Shown: positions 34,560 through 45,039 of the stretch, in pieces
Numbering within the stretch: position 1 is the stretch's first letter
Layout of the letters: every line of letters starts with the position of its first letter
Assembly: GCA_907165135.1 (NCBI GenBank)
Contig: OU015567.1
Coordinates: forward strand, 6,081,001-6,145,000
Source: Oikopleura dioica
Lineage: Eukaryota > Chordata > Appendicularia > Copelata > Oikopleuridae
Length of the DNA: 64,000 bases
Direction: 5' to 3'
Position numbers and translations under genes: made by a program
The notes under the pieces: model-generated
What the model was told of the DNA's origin: nothing
Database searches by the model: none
Seen by the model: the letters and a program-made list of their open reading frames with translations, nothing else

Positions 34560-34628
34560 GCGCGAGCAATGTTTGTTTTCCGAAGAATAGTGCGAACGCG
34601 CAAAACGAAAAGGATAATACTACTATCC
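34560..34628 (+). repeat. Dispersed repeat, inverted copy of 1509-1575
   Basis: The segment gaatagtgcgaacgcgcaaa with the following aacgaaaaggataatactac matches the reverse complement of 1509-1575 with few mismatches. Confidence 0.7.
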
Positions 34629-34767
34629 CCCCTCGTCAAGATGACTTTAAATTGAAGTCGAGGGTTGGATCTAAAAGTGTCTATTGAGATTAAGGGTGTA
34701 TCTAAGATAGCTTCGGAGTAAAACTTGCTCCTATGAAGCCCAAATTCGCAATTCTTGATGAGGGGGG
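34627..34767. repeat. Short MITE with 16-bp terminal inverted repeats
   Basis: CCCCCCTCGTCAAGAT (34627-34642) pairs with TTCTTGATGAGGGGGG (34752-34767). About 141 bp, non-coding, directly abutting the dispersed repeat to its left. Confidence 0.65.
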
Positions 34768-34815
34768 TCCTTAATATTTATAATTGACAAAGAAACTTTT
34801 AACTAAAAATGATAG

Positions 34816-36169
34816 AAAGGCGATTCCTCTTCTGTCGAGCTCTGGTTCGTCTCTGGCGACGGGGAAGATTTCGGAGAACAAGAAGAAATCAACCCAGAAG
34901 ATCTGGTTTTTTGGTCAAAGAACTCGGTCCTCTGGCAAAACGTCTGGTCAAAAGACCCGTCAAAACGAACTTCAGAAGAGAAAAAACTACAGAAAGAGAT
35001 TTACGAGAAAATTGAAGAAAATGGAATTCCGAATATTTTGAGGTCCGAAATTTGGCCGACGATAGCAACAGAGTCGGAGTTCGAATTGCTCAAGCTTCAG
35101 GAAGAATACATGCGATTAAGGGGCAAGAAATCAAGCTGGCAGTCGGAAATCGCAGCGGACATAACGCGGACGTTTCCCGGCCACCCAAAATTCGCAAAAG
35201 GCGACGAGGCACAGATGGAGCTCTTCAGAATTCTAACCGCTTACAGTTTGCACGATCCCGAACTCGGCTACAGCCAGGGTACGAATTTTATCGCCGCCAC
35301 GATTGTTCTCATGATGCCAGAAGAACGCGCATTCGCCGTTTTCGCGTCACTGATGAAGCGTTTCAAGTAAATTCATCACTCACTTCTCCATCCATTTACT
35401 TGTAGCTTGCGATTACTCTATTTGAACGAGTGCGAAGGGTTGAAACGCCAGCTTCATTTTTTGTCCGAAACAGTTCGAATCAAGAGCAGCAAATTAAAAA
35501 CACACCTGGATGATCAAATGATCGAACCAGGAATTGGGCTCGGCAACCTGTGTAGAAAACCTGAGTCAGGCCCTGACTCAGGGTCCGAAAATTACCAATG
35601 AAAAGCTGCAGTGTCAGAAATCCGGGGTAATTTTGCCAGGCAGCTTTTCATCAAAGATTTTTCGGACCCTGTGTCAGGCCCTGACTCATGTTTTCTACAC
35701 AGGTTGCCGATCCCAACCTAGGAATGTACGCTACTCAGTGGCTCCTTTCCTGCTTTACTTCTCGCTTTCCCCTTGCATTTTCCAAGCGAATCCTCGATTT
35801 ATTGCTCCTGAAACCAGATGACACACAAGAACTGCTTATGAAGCTAACCACTTCGATGCTTCTATTCCACCGTAGCGAAATCTTCGAGTGCGAGATCGAC
35901 GACTTTATGGATTATTTCCGATCAGTTCTGCCGGCTCATTTCGCCATTCGAACGCTCCCGGAAGATGGAGACGGGCCGAGTTATTACGAACACAGCGAAA
36001 AATTTTTACGATTTGCAAGAGGCTTCCGGTAAGAGATCTTTTAAGTCTCCTCTTTGAACGGTCCGTAGATTGGAGCGATGGAGGAGAATTATGATTGAGC
36101 ATTCTTGGAGTCAGCAACGATCAAAATGCAAAAGGAAGAGGCAACAGAAAAACTTTTCGTAAAATTTAA
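34816..36169 (+). CDS. TBC-domain Rab GTPase-activating protein (5' partial)
   Basis: The first visible exon follows an acceptor at 34815 and reads EDFGEQEEINPEDLVFWSKN, then IPNILRSEIW. The TBC signature residues are present: arginine finger in IAADITRTFPGHP and glutamine finger in LGYSQGTNF. Later segments (MYATQWLLSCFTSRFPL, FECEIDDFMDYFRSVLP) fit EVI5/RABGAP1-type TBC domains that inactivate Rabs. The domain is interrupted at 35534-35716 by a MITE, and no GT-AG pair restores the frame (see that entry). The 5' end lies upstream of the repeat cluster or is lost. The 3' end is uncertain: one canonical splice leads to a TAA at 36167-36169, and a coiled-coil exon at 36733 may also belong. Confidence 0.75.
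35534..35716. mobile_element. MITE inserted in the TBC-domain exon
   Basis: Long inverted repeats: the left end TTGGGCTCGGCAACCTGTGT continues for about 50 bp (AGAAAACCTGAGTCAGG...) and is mirrored at the right end (...CACAGGTTGCCGATCCCAA). The flanks CCAGGAA and CCTAGGAA are a near target-site duplication. Removing the element rejoins IEP with GMYATQW, matching TBC relatives. Splicing at CCAG|GAATTG and CCTAG|GAATG would do this exactly, as a GA-AG intron. A second family member is at 37981-38070. Confidence 0.85.
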
Positions 36170-36202
36170 TATTTTTATTTACAAAATATTTGTTACAGAT
36201 GT

Positions 36203-36478
36203 TCATACAGGAGTTCCTTCATCAACACAGCCGATAGAAAGGATCCTCCTGAAGAGGGTTGAAATAGAAGAAAAGTTGTTGTTGTAAACATCTTGTCGAA
36301 TTCGATACTCTTCGATTTTTTGAACTTTTCTTTTTTCGGCATGGGATTTTCGTGTCTTCGGTCGGAGAGAAGTTGATGCTTTTCGTGTTTTTCGGGAAGT
36401 TTCGACCTTTTTCAGCGAGCGAGCGAAGAAGGCATCCATTTCGGAGAGGGAGAGTTGAGAAGATTGAGTGGCGATCAT
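36203..36478 (-). CDS. Possible small basic protein, doubtful
   Basis: A minus-strand ORF of 91 codons (MIATQSSQLSLSEMDAFFAR, then Lys/Arg-rich). It lies opposite a presumed intron or 3' UTR of the TBC gene. A second frame is open over the same stretch. There are no homologues or splice evidence. Confidence 0.25.
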   Translation of the reverse strand: MIATQSSQLSLSEMDAFFARSLKKVETSRKTRKASTSLRPKTRKSHAEKRKVQKIEEYRIRQDVYNNNFSSISTLFRRILSIGCVDEGTPV

Positions 36479-36732
36479 TGTTGGTTTTTGATGATATGAT
36501 TGGATTTGATGGTGAACTGATTTTGATCCGCGTATTTATGCTAGCCTGGATCTGGTGCGCCGCCAAAATCGAGCAGGTGGGAGAAAACTGCAGCTGATTT
36601 TGCTGCTAATGAGGTTCATTAGCGAGATCAATTGTTTGATAAGATTAATTACTGATAAGCAATTAAGATTATTAGATATCGATAGTTGCTATTTTAAAAT
36701 GTAAGGTATATTCTGTTTCCTCAAAAAGAGCA

Positions 36733-36885
36733 GCTTCAAATAAGGACGAACTGATAAAAGAGCTGTCTGCGAAAAACGAAGCCTTGTTGGTGGAAAACGA
36801 AGATCTAAGAATCAAAAACGATCACCTGAAATCACAACTTGATGAAATCAGCGGAAGATGGACCGAAATCGCGCTCAGAAAATAA
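36733..36885 (+). CDS. Coiled-coil terminal exon, possibly of the TBC gene
   Basis: After an acceptor (cctcaaaaag) the frame reads NKDELIKELSAKNEALLVEN, then EDLRIKNDHLKSQLDE and ends ALRK-stop at 36883-36885: a textbook coiled coil. RABGAP1/EVI5-type TBC proteins end in such a coil, so this may be the last exon of the upstream gene. A stretch at 36080-36168 also reads as helical sequence but with an in-frame TGA, so linkage is unproven. Confidence 0.5.
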   Translation, partial: ASNKDELIKELSAKNEALLVENEDLRIKNDHLKSQLDEISGRWTEIALRK

Positions 36886-37696
36886 ATCCTGCTTTTCTTA
36901 TTCTTTCTTATTTTAGCCTTGCAAACATTCCGATGAGAATTTACCTATTGTACTACCCTTGTAATACTTTTAAATATATATTAAACGCAACCGAATCTCT
37001 ATTCATCGAGCATAACCGTGAATTTTATGCAATGATGTAAATATTTAATCGACCATTTGATTCCTCTTGAATGAGTTGATCTTTTCCGGGAACTTAATCG
37101 TATCGAGAATTCAAGCAAATGCTTTTTCGGGCAGAATAAAACAGATTCTCCATCCAAGATCATTCATTTGAAATCCGCATTCTGGTTCAAAGATGGTCTA
37201 TGAATGTTTCGAAATTGGTCCCAAGATGGCGCATTTATTGCTGAATAAATCAGAAAATAATAATAAAACGATACTACGTACAACTACTAATTTCCTAACG
37301 ATGCTGAATTGGCCTTTTCCTTTGGAAAGTGAGAAGAGATAGAATGTGTGACAAATATTTCGCGTGTGAGAAAGAGTGAGAGGAGCGCCGAAACAAAATT
37401 TAATGAGAGCCTGTTTAAATAGGAAACACAGTTTTATATCCGAACGGTGAACTGCGTTGCTTTTGTGGCATATTTGAGCTTTTGCGTTTTTATATGCTGC
37501 CGGTGCTATTCACGCGAGAACGAGTCTCCCCCTCGCCATTCAGAAATAAGAAACAGAGAGAAAGAGAAACTGATTTTTCCGTTTTTCGAGCTCCAGGTAG
37601 TCGGCAGTTGAATTTTCGTCAATCACTGTAATGCAACTGTAAACTGCCTACTAGCTCGGAAAGTCTATTCGACACACTCATTCAAGAGACACATAT
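36886..37696. other. Convergent intergenic region
   Basis: The 3' ends of the plus-strand coiled-coil exon and minus-strand PPOX meet here. An imperfect inverted repeat of about 20-bp arms (cgagct...ggcagtt, aactgcc...agctcg) lies at about 37588-37662. Nothing else is recognised. Confidence 0.4.
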
Positions 37697-39719
37697 TTAT
37701 TGAGAAAAGCGTTCCCTGTAATCGAGAGAGTTTGAATAATTTTGAGCAGCAAGTGCTGAATAATAAATACAATCATTAACGGAAACGCCTGTAAAAGTAT
37801 TTCCTAAAAGTTTGATGCCATTTTCTTGCGCGAGTTGTTGAACTTTCTCGGAGTTTTCGAGGTGGTACTTGTTCATCAGAGGAATATCGGCTAAAGAAAT
37901 GTAGAAAACTGAGACTTAAGGGTGTCAACAACGATTTCCCCTTTATTCGATCGTTTTTGACACCCTTGAAAGGGTCTTACTTGGGCTCGGCAAACTGTGT
38001 TGAAAACCTTAGTCAGGCAACGCGGCTCTGCAGAACCTGACTCAGGTTTTCAACACAGTTTGCCGAGCCCAGGGTCTTACCAGTAACTTGATGTGTCCAA
38101 GAAACTTGAAAAGAGTCATCGAGAATTGCTCCTAATGCATCTTGCACCAGATTAGGCAGTTCTTTTTGAGGACGAGTAGACATGATTGTATACCTGGCTC
38201 CTCTGCCGTCGTGCTCTGGCATATTACTGTATCACAGGATAGAAAGTAGAATATAAAATCAAACTTTTTAGATTTGCCTTGAGCAAACTTAATGATAAGT
38301 TACATCCCGTCCCAAGAATCATAAATGACGCCGAGTATATCCGGATTCTCACAACTGGGCACGAGGAAGCCAAAACCAGGATTCTTCGGCAAGATCATAT
38401 TTTTCAACTCGACCAGGGTCACATAAACATTCGTCGATTCAAATCCTTCTAGGAGTTCAAAAAGCTCCTGGGGAAAGTCGTCAGGGTGGAGAAGAGTGCT
38501 GAGGATTTTGGGACTCGAAGTAGCGAAAATCTGGTTGAAGGATTTTTCTTCGCCGTTGCTATCCGCTATTGTAAGATGTTTTCCCTCTTTTCTGATCAGC
38601 TCCGCGGATGTGTTAACATGAACCGTTGCATTTTCAGCACGGTCGATTTCTTCGTTCATTTTGAGAATCATGTCTTCGAGTCCGTTTTTCAAACTCCAAA
38701 CTTTCGCCTTTGAACTTTTCGCACTGTCCATCGGCTGCGAAAAATAAGGCTCCAAAAACGGCTTGGCCGGAAAAGTATAGTCCGTGTTCCCAATTGATTT
38801 TAATATGTTCAGAGCGGGAATGCCAGTCATGAAGTATTTCTCCACCGCCGCCAGGGTATTTGGAACTGTGAGGTTTTTGGAACTCGTGGCATAGATTCCT
38901 CGAGTCATCGAATCGCTTTCAGAGGTTCAATCGTTTCGTTTTGAAATCAACGAAGAAGACGATGGATTAATCGAACCGTTCATAAAATAATCTGCTGGTT
39001 TTTGTCCGAAGGTTTTTTTGATAAGATTGTACAAGCTCACATCTCTCGGGTGGTTTTGCTTCTTGAAAAGGCCGAGGCCCATTTGCACCTTCTCCGCCCA
39101 GGTAAGCTTGTTGAACAAAAGCGCGCTGGGAAGAGAGTAAGGAAGGCGGGTGACTTGGCCGTCGAACATGGCGAAGCGGAATCGAGCGGCGGGGTCCTTT
39201 GCGGTTCGTAAAATGATGTCGTTTTCTTGCCAAGGCTTTTTTCTGAGAAGAAAGTTTTCGGAATGGATTTTTGTATAAAAGTATAAAAGCCGGGACCTTT
39301 CCTAGACCAAGTTCTGTCATCAAAGACAGTGCATAAGCCGAAGACTGTAAATTCGTCGCCACTCTGACTGAATGAGGTCCTGTTTCGAATAAACCGCCGG
39401 ATGGAGTTTTCATGGTCTTGATCCAACCACCCGTGGTGCTTGAGCTTTCGTAGAGATGGACATGGTGTTTCGGGCAATATCGTGCCAAGCGGTAGGTTGC
39501 GCTTAGTCCACTGATGCCTTTTTTCTAGCTCAAAAAATTTCTACTCAGTTTAAGCCAATAAGATTATTATTGTATGTTTGTTATTGTATATTAAATACTA
39601 TTGTTCAATCAGATAAGCCTTTTGATTGGCCCACAATCACAAAAATTTATATCAAAAATTAAAAACAGAAAACATAAATTTCGAGCTATTCCTGCACCAA
39701 TGATACCAACTTTCGGCAT
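37697..39719 (-). CDS. PPOX: Protoporphyrinogen oxidase
   Basis: Minus strand, ATG at 39719, stop overlapping an AATAAA at 37697. It encodes the FAD-dependent mitochondrial enzyme that oxidises protoporphyrinogen IX in haem synthesis. The N-terminal dinucleotide-binding motif VGIIGAGISGLSATY is complete only if intron 1 is removed at GCAG|GAATAG and AAAAAAG|GCATCAG, a GA-AG intron. Further matches: STTGGWIKTMKTPSGGLFET, GPHSVRV, DSMTRGIYA, FGFLVPSCENPDILGVIYDS, and the C-terminal FTGVSVNDCI flavin-site segment. Introns after ELGLGK and YDSWDGI are GT-AG. The join near 38915 (YFMN to DSMTRG) does not keep frame with a GT-AG pair. Two introns contain inverted-repeat elements. Confidence 0.88.
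37917..38070. mobile_element. Two adjacent inverted-repeat elements in a PPOX intron
   Basis: Element A (37917-37968) is a 52-bp hairpin: AAGGGTGTCAACAACGAT against ATCGTTTTTGACACCCTT. Element B (37981-38070, 90 bp) belongs to the same family as the MITE in the TBC gene. Its ends are TTGGGCTCGGCAAACTGTGT and the mirrored ACAGTTTGCCGAGCCC, and it is flanked on both sides by the direct repeat AGGGTCTTAC (37971-37980, 38071-38080). The duplication includes the intron's own GTAAG donor (minus strand), so the insertion duplicated a 5' splice site. Confidence 0.88.
39514..39712 (-). mobile_element. Inverted-repeat element forming PPOX intron 1
   Basis: On the minus strand the intron starts GAATAGCTCGAAATTT and ends AAATTTTTTGAGCTAGAAAAAAG, so its ends are inverted repeats (TAGCTCGAAATTT / AAATTTTTTGAGCTA). 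It is about 200 bp, four times the usual intron length here, and AT-rich inside. The intron coincides with the element, and its borders are GA-AG. Confidence 0.65.
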
Positions 39720-39904
39720 TGTAATTTTCTTCGAGAAATCCCGCCTTCGCCAAAAATGGTCGAGCTGCAGTCGATGAGTTAATTCTCTCTCGGGCAACGA
39801 ACTGGCGCGGGAGCCAATAAGGATCAAGAAAAAGGTGAGCTCCGCCATTTTTCAAAAGCGCGTTTTTTCCCTTTTCCTCCACCTCCACCCTCCGAGAAAA
39901 GAAA

Positions 39905-40620
39905 ATGCCACCGAAAAAGAAGAAGGCAGGAAAGAAAACGTCCAAGACGAAAGAAGTTGGCGGAACGAAAGAACAGGAATTGAAAAAACTAGAATTGGAG
40001 AATGAAATGCTCAAAATGGAAGTCGCCAGAAACATTTCTCTCGCCAGAAAGGCCCAAGATGGTAAGTAAAAGTACTTTTTATTCATTCGAAAAATGTCAT
40101 TTTAGAGCGGCAAAAGATGGCTCAAGAACTGACGGAAGAGGAAACAAAGCAAGTGACGAAGCAAGAGTACCTGACCGATGTCGCAGAGAGTTTCCAGCGC
40201 TCCTTGAAGCAAGAAACGCTAAAAAGAGTCACAGAAGAGGGAGAGTACCAATCGCAGATAAATTCGTTGATGCGAAGAATCGAGCATTTGGAGACGAATC
40301 TTTCTGAGTCCAAATCAGCCCACGAGGTAATTTCCTTTCCTGTGCGAATTCGATTCTAAATGATTTAGCAAGCGATGAACGAGAAAAACGAAAAGATCAA
40401 AAACTTGACGACCAAAATCGAAAGCTTGGAAGCAAACTACCAAAGTGTCCTTCACAATGCCTTCATGGACCTCTCGCACAAGATTTCCGCCCTCAAAGTC
40501 GAGTGGGAAGACGACGGGCTCGACTATCTCAAGAAATATGGCTCGCTTTTGCTCGATTTCGGCCTCAGTCCGGCGGAGCTCAAGGCGCAGTATTCTGATC
40601 TCGACGAATTTCAGCTCTAG
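39905..40620 (+). CDS. Axonemal coiled-coil protein, DRC12/CCDC153-like
   Basis: Three exons, about 200 residues. A Lys-rich start (MPPKKKKAGKKTSK) is followed by continuous coiled coil (EQELKKLELENEMLKMEVAR; SFQRSLKQETLKRVTEEGEY; NEKNEKIKNLTTKIESLEAN) and a C-terminal segment ISALKVEWEDDGLDYLKKYG ending LDFGLSPAEL. The start, length and tail (Trp in the penultimate helix, then a short GLxPxxL) fit CCDC153, a nexin-dynein regulatory complex subunit of motile cilia. The assignment is from overall pattern. It is first in a run of plus-strand genes and divergent from PPOX (185 bp apart), so a shared bidirectional promoter is likely. Confidence 0.6.
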
Positions 40621-40740
40621 TTTTTCAACCTTTTTCTCTCAATTTTTTTCTTTCACTACAGAAATCTCTATTTTTTTTATTTAAAAATGTTCGACAAATA
40701 TTTTCATAATGAAATTTTTCTCTTCTAACCAGCCCTTTTT

Positions 40741-40751
40741 CCTCTTTTAGA
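40741..40751 (+). promoter_or_regulatory. Trans-splice-acceptor-like site before SMARCD
   Basis: CCTCTTTTAG immediately precedes aATG, with only about 130 bp from the upstream stop. This is a 3' splice site without a local donor, as expected for spliced-leader addition to a downstream gene of an operon. Confidence 0.55.
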
Positions 40752-42506
40752 ATGAACTTTCAAGGGATGGTTCGTCCAGGAATGACCGGACCACCTGGTT
40801 TTGGCGGTCCTCCATCAGGACCACCCGGTCAGTGGCGAGGAGGACCCCCGGTCGGTTATCGTCCCCCAGTTCGTCCCGCTCAGCCTTCCCGACCTCAGCA
40901 ACCAGTGAAAAGGCCAGCGCCGCAAGGAATCATGAACGAAAACCAAAAGATCAAGCCGATGAAGCAGAAAAAGCCTGGTGACCGTGTTTTACCACCTAGT
41001 GTTAGAGATCTCGTCCCCGAGAGCCAAGGTTCTTTTTTTCGCAAGAAAACATCCTCTCAAAAATTGTAGCTTACGCTGATCTTCTTCATCTCGAGCGGCG
41101 AGTAGACTACACTATCATGCGAAAGCGACTAGAAATGCAAGAAGCGTTGAAACGGCCACAGAAGATCAAGAAGAAGCTTCGATTGTTCATCACCAATTCC
41201 TTCTCTCCCGCAAATCCAGCGGATCAGAACCACCAAACTGGTTCTTGGGAGCTTCGAGTAGAAGGCCGACTTCTTGGTAAACCATCAATAAAGTGCTCTT
41301 CTCTCTATCTTTCCCTTTCAGAGCCAGAGGCGTTGACAAGCAATAAGAATCCAGAAGCAGCATCTGGTAAAGTCAAGCGAAAGTTCTCGACGTTCTTCAA
41401 ATCGCTCGTCATTGAGCTCGACAAAGACATCTACGGCCCCGATAATCATTTGGTCGAGTGGCACAGACAGTCGAATACTCAGGAGACCGATGGTTTTCAA
41501 GTCAAAAGACAAGGTAAAACTCGAACAGCATTTCAAAGAATCATGTGTTTTTAGGAGACCAGGATGTAAAATGCACGATGATGTTTATGCTCAATCACGA
41601 GCCAGCTCAATTCAAGGTTTGAAGATGAAATTACTTTATTTTCAGTCAATTTATACATTACTGTAGCTCGACATGCGACTCGCAAGGCTTCTGGGAATCC
41701 ACACGGCAACAAGAAGCGTCATTGTTCATGCTCTGTGGCAATATATCAAGACAAACAAGCTCCAGGTACATTCTTAAAAATTACAATTGAAAAGCCTCGC
41801 TTTCAGGATCCAAATGATCGAATCTGGATCAACTTGGACCAGTACTTGCGCCAAATTTTCAACACTGAAAAGATCCGCTTCGCCGATATTCCCGGCCGAT
41901 TGCATCCTCTCCTTTCACCCCCTGACCCGATCGCTATTCACCACAAAATCAGCTGCGATCCGAACGAATCGACAAGAAACAAGACGACTTGTTACGACAT
42001 CGAGGTGGAAATCGACGATCCGCTTCGTCAAGTCCAGTCCAACTTCCTTCGAGACACAGCTACAGCGGTAGTTTTATCCATTTTTAGAACAAATGACGAC
42101 ATTTTTTTCAGAATGAAATTCAAACGCAAGATCGAAAGATTCTCCAAAATATTGAAATGATCAAAGAGCTTCGCGTTGCGCGAGACTTTTACATTGGATT
42201 TTCAAACAACCCACAGGAGTTCATTACTGACTGGATTGCTTCTCAATCTAAGGATCTTAGAGGTTGGTCATTTGGTCAAGGCTAGATTGAATAATCCTTC
42301 TTTTTAGGAATGCAGGACATGGCGGGTAATCCAGACAACGAACGCAAAAGCGAAACCTTCAAAGAAGAATGGGTCAATGAGGTTTGTTCGCTCTCCTTCT
42401 CCCTATCCCTAACGAAATCGATTAGGCTGTCATGCGATATTTCTACAATAAGATTCAAACCCGCCGCGCCGAGTTGGAAAAAGCGATTAATGAGCAAAAC
42501 AAGTAA
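40752..42506 (+). CDS. SMARCD1: SWI/SNF subunit BAF60 (SMARCD)
   Basis: At least nine exons with small introns. A Pro/Gly-rich N-terminus ([14 protein letters not shown]) is followed by a conserved helical region ([20 protein letters not shown]). The SWIB/MDM2-like domain reads [20 protein letters not shown] and [17 protein letters not shown], then [20 protein letters not shown]. The C-terminus has [18 protein letters not shown] and [20 protein letters not shown]. It is an accessory subunit of SWI/SNF chromatin remodellers linking transcription factors to the ATPase core. The symbol denotes the SMARCD1/2/3 group, since a pre-duplication orthologue is expected in tunicates. All exons are open. 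Confidence 0.93.
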
Positions 42507-42693
42507 CATGTCTTCTATTCCTATTCTTTCACTTTCTTAGTAAAAATTGACCGTCTACTGCCACTTTTACAGTCCCCCGTTTTTCATTGAACATAATTAC
42601 CTGTATTGCATATGCATAACACTGCTCTATCTAACCAAATGATTCATAAATTCTCTAATTTGAAAGAAATACAACAAGTTTTTGGATCAGAAA

Positions 42694-43459
42694 ATGTTGC
42701 GTGTCACAGTCAGTCGACGATTCAAATCGGTATCGGACAAATGGGTCAAACAGAACTTTCAAGAAGACTTGACCCTGGCCTCGACAAAGCCAAAACTAGA
42801 AAATAATATTTTCTCCGGGCTTTTCCGAAAAGAAATACTGGAACCAGAGAAGAAACCCTTCAAGCTTCCGTGGCACAGAAGACTTCCAAAGAATAGCAAA
42901 GCCGGATATGGTAAGAATTTTTCAACAGCAGCAGATTATCATTGTTGTCTTCAGAAATCGAGCAAGCGATAAAAGAAGTACCGAGTAATGTAAAGAAGGG
43001 AGGAATCAGTTTTACGACGCTGAGGCTGAAGAAATATTTGCGCGCGGTGCAGTCGGCAATGTTCAGAACAGTTTTAATTTGCCTTCTTCCGACCATGTGT
43101 GTTTGCTTTGCACACTTGAATCCGTGGTATACGATTGATGAACATCTGATGAGCCAGTCTCGCTGGAAACTTGCCAGATTAAAGGTACTTTTGAGCGCTT
43201 TCGAACTGATTAAATTTCTGTTTAGGCGCATGTGGAATCTTTAAAAGAAGCTGAGTTGGAGCAAATAAGCACGATGAAAGCTCTATGCGAGGAGAAAAAC
43301 ATTTCATTGGACATCAAAACAACAGCAGAAAAGCTTCGAGAAGATGGTGCCCAAGCACTAGAAATCTCCCCGCAATTTCACCCGATTAATATTGTTACTG
43401 GTCAGGAAACACCCGAAGATATCGCGGCGAAAACTGGCTTTAAACTTGCTGTTCCATAA
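42694..43459 (+). CDS. Probable mitochondrial single-pass membrane protein, unrecognised
   Basis: Three exons, about 225 residues. The N-terminus MLRVTVSRRFKSVSDKWVKQ is rich in Arg/Ser and lacks acids, like a mitochondrial presequence. One transmembrane segment (FRTVLICLLPTMCVCFAHL, about 43063-43120) is followed by NPWYTIDEHLMSQSRWKLAR and a helical C-terminus. An acceptor-like GGATCAG lies 3 bases before the ATG. Gaps to SMARCD (187 bp) and to hnRNP K (67 bp) suggest an operon. No family is recognised. Confidence 0.6.
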
Positions 43460-43526
43460 ATTCAACATTTCTTCTTCATTATTTTCTTTCTAGAACTTGT
43501 TAGAACGATTTATTTTCAGTCAAAAC

Positions 43527-45039
43527 ATGTCGGACAGAGAGCAAAATGACGATTACAAAAATGATGAGGGACGATTATCATATCCAGATGAAGATTCAAG
43601 ACATCATTCGCGAGAACCTGAAGATCCGAGGGATCCTAGGAGAAGTTCGAGGAGATCACCGAGTTATGATGAACAGAGGACAAACTACAGAGATGACCCT
43701 CGTAAAAGCCCGGATGATATGGACATCGAGCCTGAGCGACCAGAAAGTCCAAACGGTTCTCCGAGACAGGTAATTTTTCAGAGCAATATTTGCGGTTAAA
43801 AATGAGTTCAGGGTGACAGAAGAAACAATCAAACTCGCGGCTCAGCTGATTTCCAAAAAATGAACTGGAAAGTGGTGAGTCGAGTGTTGATACCAGCTAA
43901 AACGGCTGGCAGTGTGATTGGCATTGGCGGGAGCACGATAAAGCAACTCAGGGAAGAATACGGTTGCTCAGTGATGATTCCAGATTCGAATAGTCCGGAA
44001 AGAATTCTCACAATCAGAACGCAAAACTATCATCTCGGTAATTAAATGACAGAGCCACGGAATGATGCTTATTACTAATTATTAGGAGGGAAAGTGATTG
44101 GAAGATGTGCAGAGCAACTAGACGAGTTCTTGCGAAAAAACATTCCAATTCGTTTGATGGTCTCCGAAATAGCCCTATCCGTACTGCCAGATGATCTTGA
44201 AAGCTATTGCAAAAGTGAATGGAACGCTGATATCAGAATTATGCCCATGAATTGCCCATTTTCCACAGGTACTTTTACTTATCTGTAGCGATATTGAACT
44301 GTCTCTTCCATCTGTAGATCGATTGATCATCATTGGAGGATCTCCAAATGCCAAGGGAAGCTCATCTGGGTACATTCTCGATACGATTCATGAATCTAAC
44401 GTTGACGAAAGCAATGCCAAGGTATCAAAAGCTCTTTCTTTACCATCGCAATGACATATTTCCAGCCTTACAATCCCGACCGCTGGAACAACTCAGAATA
44501 CGGCGGCTTCGGAGGCAGCTATATGAACGACAATCTTTTACGCGACCAGCGAGTCCGAGACAATCAACAACAATCAAGCAAGCCCGTCCAAATATCTGCC
44601 CCACAGCCAGTCAGAGACAAATTTGGAAGGGATCAAGTTTGGATCAAGAAATTTACACTCCCTTCGAAGTACTTCATCTATATTGTCGGCAACGCAGGGG
44701 CAAGGATAGAAGAGATTCGAAAAGGGACAAACACGCTGATAAAATACGGCCCGGAGCAGGATGGTCAAAGACTCATTCAGGTCACCGGAACCAGTGAACA
44801 AATTGACAGGAATGGTGCGAAAAGAAAGATGTTGTTTTTACGACTTTTGAGTATTAGTTTTGTTCTTAGAGATAACTTTGAATCGGCGAGGGTAACTACT
44901 GATCTAAAATTCATAAGTTGTGTCCGTATGAATAATAAATTCAGGCAAAATACTTCTCAGAGACTCAAGATTGTTGTCTCCTCAAAAAGCTCTTTCTTTT
45001 TGCACCTCAAAAGCGCATTGTACATCATCAAAAGCATAG
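43527..45039 (+). CDS. HNRNPK: hnRNP K-like triple-KH RNA-binding protein
   Basis: Multi-exon. An Arg/Asp/Ser-rich N-terminus is followed by KH1 (VLIPAKTAGSVIGIGGSTIK, GxxG loop GIGG). A KH2-like domain has lost the GxxG loop but keeps NCPFSTDRLIIIGGSP, matching the PHSTDRVVLIGGKP-type end of KH2 in hnRNP K. A Gly/Asn/Arg/Gln linker leads to KH3 (FTLPSKYFIYIVGNAGARIE, GNAG loop). It binds C-rich single-stranded RNA/DNA in the nucleus. The last intron may use AATG|GTGCGA, giving a stop at 45037-45039; another splice keeps a longer frame to 45057. Loss of the KH2 loop suggests a structural KH2. Confidence 0.82.
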
